NCBI RefSeq assembly: GCF_900609045.1
Contig: NZ_UXAV01000020.1
Span: 88,903-152,902, forward strand
Direction of reading: 5' to 3'
DNA length: 64,000 nucleotides
Source: Filibacter tadaridae
GTDB taxonomy: Bacteria > Bacillota > Bacilli > Bacillales_A > Planococcaceae
The notes under the pieces are model-generated. The model was not told the DNA's origin. It ran no database searches and saw only the letters and a program-made list of their open reading frames with translations. Made by a program: the position numbers and the translations under genes. Positions 59,350-64,000 of the stretch are shown piece after piece. Each line of letters begins with the position of its first letter. The first letter of the stretch is position 1.

Positions 59350-61887
59350 ATGGCAGATATGCCGAATCGTGGTGTCAAGGGAATTAACATAAGTACGGAA
59401 ATGAAGACTTCATTTCTAGATTATGCAATGAGTGTCATCGTTTCGCGTGCACTTCCTGATGTAAGGGATGGTTTAAAGCCGGTGCATCGTCGTATATTAT
59501 ATGCAATGCAGGACCTTGGAAACACTGCAGATAAACCACATAAGAAATCCGCACGTATCGTTGGCGACGTCATCGGTAAGTACCATCCGCATGGAGATAC
59601 TGCAGTGTACGATACTATGGTCCGCATGGCGCAGGACTTTAACTACCGTTATATGCTTGTTGACGGTCATGGGAACTTCGGTTCTGTGGATGGCGATTCC
59701 GCAGCTGCGATGCGTTACACAGAGTCCCGTATGTCGCGTATTGCAATGGAACTTCTGCGTGATATTAATAAGGACACAGTTGACTACAGAGATAACTATG
59801 ATGGACAGGAACGAGAACCTGTTGTACTTCCAAGCAGATACCCGAACCTACTCGTCAATGGTACTACTGGAATCGCAGTAGGTATGGCAACGAATATTCC
59901 TCCGCATCACCTAGGGGAAACAATAGACGCAGTCCTGGCACTTGCTGATAATCCAGCGATTACAACTGAAGAGTTGATGGAAATTATCCCAGGGCCTGAT
60001 TTCCCAACAGGTGGTATTGTTCTTGGACTTAGTGGAATCAGAAGAGCTTATGAAACAGGAAAAGGTTCTATCATTGTTCGGGGTAAAGTTGAAATAGAGC
60101 AACAATCGAATGGTAAGGAAACAATACTGGTCAACGAACTGCCCTTCCAGGTGAATAAAGCGCGGCTTATCGAAAAGATTGCTGAACTTGTCCGGGATAA
60201 GAAGATTGACGGTATTACGCATTTAGCAGACGAATCGGACCGTACCGGAATGCGCATTGTCATAGAAGTACGTAGGGATGCCAATGCGAATGTGTTGTTG
60301 AATAACTTATACAAACAAACGGCATTACAATCCAGTTTCGGTATCAACATGCTTGCACTTGTCGATGGCCAACCAAAAGTTCTTGCACTAAAAGAGATGT
60401 TGTATCATTACTTGGAGCACCAAAAAGTAGTTATTCGTAGACGTACACAGTATGATTTGAAAAAAGCAGAAGATCGTGCGCACATCTTGGAAGGTCTACG
60501 AATCGCGCTTGATCACATTGACGAGATCATAAAGCTTATTCGTGCATCGAAGACAACTGATGAAGCAAAGGCAGGGTTGATTGACAGATTCAACTTATCC
60601 GAACGTCAAACACAGGCAATTCTTGATATGCGCTTGCAACGACTTACCGGACTTGAACGCGACAAAATCGAAGAAGAGTACACTGAACTTCAACTTCTCA
60701 TCGAAGAATTACGTTCCATCCTTGCTGACGAGGAAAAACTGGTCAATATTATTCGTGAAGAGTTATTGGAAGTGAAAAACCGTTTCGCTGATAAACGTAG
60801 AACCGAAATTACGTTAGGTGGATCGGAAATGATTGAAGATGAAGACCTTATCCCAGTTGAAAACTCAGTCTTGACCCTTACTCATAATGGCTATGTTAAA
60901 CGTTTACCTGCAAATACGTACCGGAGTCAACGACGCGGTGGTCGCGGTATTCAAGGGATGGGTACGAACGATGATGATTTCGTTGAACATCTTCTATACA
61001 CGTCCACTCATGATACGATTCTATTTTTCACAAGTAGAGGCCGCGTATTCCGGACGAAAGGCTACCAGGTACCTGAATTTAGTAGGACCGCAAAAGGTTT
61101 GCCAATCATTAACTTGTTGGGTGTAGAAAAAGATGAGAAGGTTACAGCTATGATTCCGGTAGAGGAATTCGAGGCCGATAAATACTTGTTCTTCGCTACA
61201 CGTAATGGAGTGGTCAAAAGGACATCAATTTCTGATTTTGCTCATATTCGTTCAAACGGGCTAATTGCACTTACCCTCAGAGGCGACGATGAACTAATCG
61301 GCGTTAAAATGACGGACGGTAATGAAAACATTGCAATTGGAACAAAAGATGGCATGCTTATCAAGTTCCACGAAACTGACATTCGGGGAATGGGACGGAT
61401 AGCTGGTGGAGTCCGGGGTATTCGACTTCGCGAGGGTGATATCGTTATCGGAATGGATATCGTCCATGAGGGTGATGAAATTCTTGTTGTCACAGAAAAA
61501 GGCTTTGGTAAGCGAACACCTGAAGATGAATACCGTATTCAAACACGTGGCGGTTATGGGCTGAAAACGTTAAACGTAACAGAGCGTAATGGTCTACTTG
61601 TTTCCATGAAAACGGTAAATGGCACAGAAGATCTTATCGTAATTACGATTCATGGTATTTTGATACGGATGGACATCAATGACATTTCTGTCATTGGACG
61701 AAGTACACAGGGTGTACGATTAATACGCCTAGGCGAAGGAGAACTTGTCGCAACTGTAGCTAAAGTTGAAAAAGAAGAGGATATTGATGATGAAGATAGT
61801 GAGCTAGTCGAAGAGTCTTCCGAAAACAATGAAGATGTTTCTACGGCAACTGACTTTGAAGAAAGTCAGGAAGACGAGGAGTCCTAA
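59350..61887 (+). CDS. gyrA: DNA gyrase subunit A
   Basis: 845 residues. Catalytic Tyr123 lies in AAMRYTESR. The quinolone-pocket helix reads [15 protein letters not shown], with Thr84 and Asp88 where B. subtilis has Ser and Glu. The C-terminal beta-pinwheel has the GyrA box [11 protein letters not shown] near 530, and an acidic tail (about 805-845) ends the protein. The ATG follows GAAAGGAG. A palindromic element separates it from gyrB and a terminator follows. Confidence 0.97.
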   Translation: MADMPNRGVKGINISTEMKTSFLDYAMSVIVSRALPDVRDGLKPVHRRILYAMQDLGNTADKPHKKSARIVGDVIGKYHPHGDTAVYDTMVRMAQDFNYRYMLVDGHGNFGSVDGDSAAAMRYTESRMSRIAMELLRDINKDTVDYRDNYDGQEREPVVLPSRYPNLLVNGTTGIAVGMATNIPPHHLGETIDAVLALADNPAITTEELMEIIPGPDFPTGGIVLGLSGIRRAYETGKGSIIVRGKVEIEQQSNGKETILVNELPFQVNKARLIEKIAELVRDKKIDGITHLADESDRTGMRIVIEVRRDANANVLLNNLYKQTALQSSFGINMLALVDGQPKVLALKEMLYHYLEHQKVVIRRRTQYDLKKAEDRAHILEGLRIALDHIDEIIKLIRASKTTDEAKAGLIDRFNLSERQTQAILDMRLQRLTGLERDKIEEEYTELQLLIEELRSILADEEKLVNIIREELLEVKNRFADKRRTEITLGGSEMIEDEDLIPVENSVLTLTHNGYVKRLPANTYRSQRRGGRGIQGMGTNDDDFVEHLLYTSTHDTILFFTSRGRVFRTKGYQVPEFSRTAKGLPIINLLGVEKDEKVTAMIPVEEFEADKYLFFATRNGVVKRTSISDFAHIRSNGLIALTLRGDDELIGVKMTDGNENIAIGTKDGMLIKFHETDIRGMGRIAGGVRGIRLREGDIVIGMDIVHEGDEILVVTEKGFGKRTPEDEYRIQTRGGYGLKTLNVTERNGLLVSMKTVNGTEDLIVITIHGILIRMDINDISVIGRSTQGVRLIRLGEGELVATVAKVEKEEDIDDEDSELVEESSENNEDVSTATDFEESQEDEES

Positions 61888-61890
61888 CCA

Positions 61891-61940
61891 AAAAAAAGTT
61901 GTTGGAACGGCGAATTAAGCCTTTCTAACAACTTTTTTTT
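61891..61940 (+). terminator. Terminator after gyrA
   Basis: AAAGTTGTTGGAA pairs with TTCTAACAACTTT (one G-U pair), followed by TTTTT. Confidence 0.9.
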
Positions 61941-62057
61941 TATAAACCTTCGTCTTTTCCAATACAAGTCCATTAGCTGTCAAAATATTTTTCGTCGTCT
62001 ATTGAAAAAAAACTCTAGTATGATAAGAGAACTACCAGAGGAAGGCGGAGAAATTCG

Positions 62058-63164
62058 ATGAAAGAAACTTATATAAAAGTAAGTGACTTACGTCCGGGCA
62101 TCATAATAAGCCATGACGTTTTTGTAAATACTAACTATCCCATTGTTAGAAAGGACACAGAACTTTCAGCAGAGCATCTTGAAGTTTTGTATGCATTTGG
62201 CGTAAAAAAAGTAAAAGTTGAAGAGCAAGTTGTTGTAAAAAGGGACGAACTGCAAAGTAGCGTAGGCGAAGGTTCCGTAAAACCTACCGCCATTCTTTCC
62301 GAAATTCCAGCCTTTAAGGCGGATATTAAGTCACAATATGATAATACAATCCAAAACTACAAAAAAGAATTAACAAGTTGGCGTGCGGGTATACGCCCTG
62401 ACATCGCAAAAGTTCGTTCAATGACAATGCCTTTAGTGGAATCATTTATTGAACAGAAAAAGTTGTTACCTCTATTGAATGAGTTCTCGAATTCAATAGA
62501 CTATATGTATCACCATTCAATCGCTGTTGGTGTACTGGCAGCAGCTATTAGTAAACAGATGGGTTTTCCAAAAGGACAAACCTTACAACTAGGTCTTGCT
62601 GGAGTCCTTGCCGATTGTGGAATGGTGAAGATTAACACAGCAATTACCGAAAAGGCGGCCTTTCTCACTAAGAACGAGTTCGATGAGGTGAAGAAACATA
62701 CAATCTATAGTTTGCAAATGGTTAAGGATTCACCGTTTCTTCGGCAAGAAATGAAACTTGCAATTCTACAACATCACGAACGACTTGATGGCAGCGGATA
62801 TCCGCAAGGAGTTAAGTTGGACAAGGTTTCAGTCCTTTCGCAAATAGTAGCCGTTGCCGATGTTTACCATGCAAGGACGTCCGAACGGGTTCACCGTTCG
62901 AAAGAATCCCCCTTCAAAGTAATTGAAATGATTAAAGAAGAGGAGTTCGGAAAGTTCGACATAAAGGTCATTCATGCATTGGAGCAATTACTAGGACACA
63001 TTGCAATAGGTATGAAAGTGCGTTTAACGAATGGTGAAGAGGGAGATGTTATGTTTGTTCACCGTGATGCGGGCTTACGTCCAATGGTGAAGAAGGATGT
63101 AGATGGTACAGTTCTGGATCTCACGACAAATCGTCATCTAGCGATTGAAAAGATATTGAAATAG
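62058..63164 (+). CDS. HD-GYP domain protein with degenerate HD dyad
   Basis: 368 residues: an N-terminal domain (VSDLRPGIIISHDVFVNTNY to about 60), a linker and an HD-GYP domain. HHSIAVGVLAAA (152-163) and HHERLDGSGYPQG (239-251) are conserved, but the metal-binding HD reads A-D in GVLADCGMVKI (185-186). HD-GYP proteins normally cleave cyclic di-GMP; loss of this His suggests an inactive or altered enzyme acting as a sensor. The ATG follows GGAAGGCGGAG. It lies between gyrA and the rRNA operon. Confidence 0.88.
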   Translation: MKETYIKVSDLRPGIIISHDVFVNTNYPIVRKDTELSAEHLEVLYAFGVKKVKVEEQVVVKRDELQSSVGEGSVKPTAILSEIPAFKADIKSQYDNTIQNYKKELTSWRAGIRPDIAKVRSMTMPLVESFIEQKKLLPLLNEFSNSIDYMYHHSIAVGVLAAAISKQMGFPKGQTLQLGLAGVLADCGMVKINTAITEKAAFLTKNEFDEVKKHTIYSLQMVKDSPFLRQEMKLAILQHHERLDGSGYPQGVKLDKVSVLSQIVAVADVYHARTSERVHRSKESPFKVIEMIKEEEFGKFDIKVIHALEQLLGHIAIGMKVRLTNGEEGDVMFVHRDAGLRPMVKKDVDGTVLDLTTNRHLAIEKILK

Positions 63165-63616
63165 TAAAGACGGAAAAGCGGACGCCATTCGAGGCTTATA
63201 CTAAAGTTTCGAATGACGGATTTGGTTTATGAAGTAACAACAAAAGTTATTTTCAAATAATGCTTGCAAGTTTTAATGTGAGGTGTTATAGTTAATAACG
63301 TTGCTTCTCCAACATATTGAAAACAACAAAAAATAACGAGAAAAAAAGTTGAAAATAGTTGTTGACAAAGAGAATGCGGTTTGATAAGATATAAGAGTTG
63401 CTGCTAGAAAAACAGCAGACGACGAATGAAATGAACCTTGAAAACTGAACAGCAAAACGTCAATGAAACACAGCGAGATTGTTAAGTGTGCTCGAGCAAA
63501 ACATTTCTGAGTAACCGACTTACGTCGGAGCAAAGAAATAAAAATTGTCATTAACGAAGGATTGAAATATATTCTTTTAATTAATGCCAGCAAGAAATGA
63601 GCTACTCATTTTCTTC
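63165..63616 (+). promoter_or_regulatory. rRNA operon promoters and leader
   Basis: Two sigma-A promoters lie in tandem: TTGCAA (63264-63269) with TATAGT (63287-63292), and TTGACA (63362-63367) with TAAGAT (63385-63390), both with 17-base spacers. The leader has a CTGCT/AGCAG hairpin just after the second promoter, then TTGAAAACTGAACAGC, typical of Bacillus rrn leaders and antitermination signals. No gene lies here. The first 90 bases contain a CATTCGA/TCGAATG inverted repeat. Confidence 0.85.

Positions 63617-64000
<384 letters not shown>

Noticed and set aside
63165..63260. tRNA gene or terminator before the rRNA promoters
   Set aside because: The CATTCGA/TCGAATG repeat has no T-run and no cloverleaf can be drawn.

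Overview
The window is the replication-origin region of a low-GC Gram-positive chromosome, most likely a Planococcaceae member close to Sporosarcina. Support comes from the Bacillales order rpmH-rnpA-yidC-jag / oriC / dnaA-dnaN-yaaA-recF-gyrB-gyrA followed by an rRNA operon, the complete walRKHIJ operon, Soj/Spo0J plus Noc, a YyaC spore-protein homologue (spore former), strong GGAGG ribosome-binding sites, and a Sporosarcina-like 16S rRNA 5' end. Most genes to the left of oriC are on the minus strand and most to the right on the plus strand, so core genes run away from the origin.

Region 1-20.8 kb is accessory. It holds an ABC-2 exporter with a LytTR regulator fused to a catalytically dead ABC domain; small membrane-protein genes bracketed by a recurring GCCCGATT motif; an orphan RhuM-family gene; a MarR regulator with an MMPL/RND-type exporter; an acetyltransferase; an erythromycin-esterase-like gene; a LysR regulator divergent from a CofE-like ligase, followed by glycerate kinase and a GntP permease; PgeF; a DUF1456 protein; an alkyltransferase; and malate:quinone oxidoreductase.

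Region 21-43 kb is mixed: a YibE/YibF pair, rlmH, a CxxH/CxxC mini-protein lying in a cluster of DnaA boxes, htrA, the wal operon, an M23 peptidase, dnaB(dnaC)-rplI-gdpP-yybS, rpsR-ssb-rpsF with an S6:S18-type leader, ychF, a DUF951 gene, a decayed mechanosensitive-channel gene, yyaC and a DUF554 gene.

Region 43-64 kb is the conserved origin block: parB-parA and noc with two perfect parS sites, rsmG, mnmG, mnmE, jag, yidC, rnpA and rpmH; then oriC with six perfect DnaA boxes upstream of dnaA and a second box cluster with a DnaA-trio unwinding element between dnaA and dnaN; then dnaN, yaaA, recF, gyrB and gyrA; then an HD-GYP protein whose HD dyad is Ala-Asp; then tandem rrn promoters and the first ~384 nt of 16S rRNA.

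The best leads are the dead ABC-LytTR regulator, the repeat-bracketed small genes, the palindromic element between gyrB and gyrA, the DnaA-box cluster at rlmH, the CofE-like gene in a lineage that normally lacks F420, the degenerate HD-GYP protein and the MscS pseudogene. I saw no CRISPR array, insertion-sequence transposase, prophage or tRNA gene. All family assignments come from reading motifs, not from database searches.
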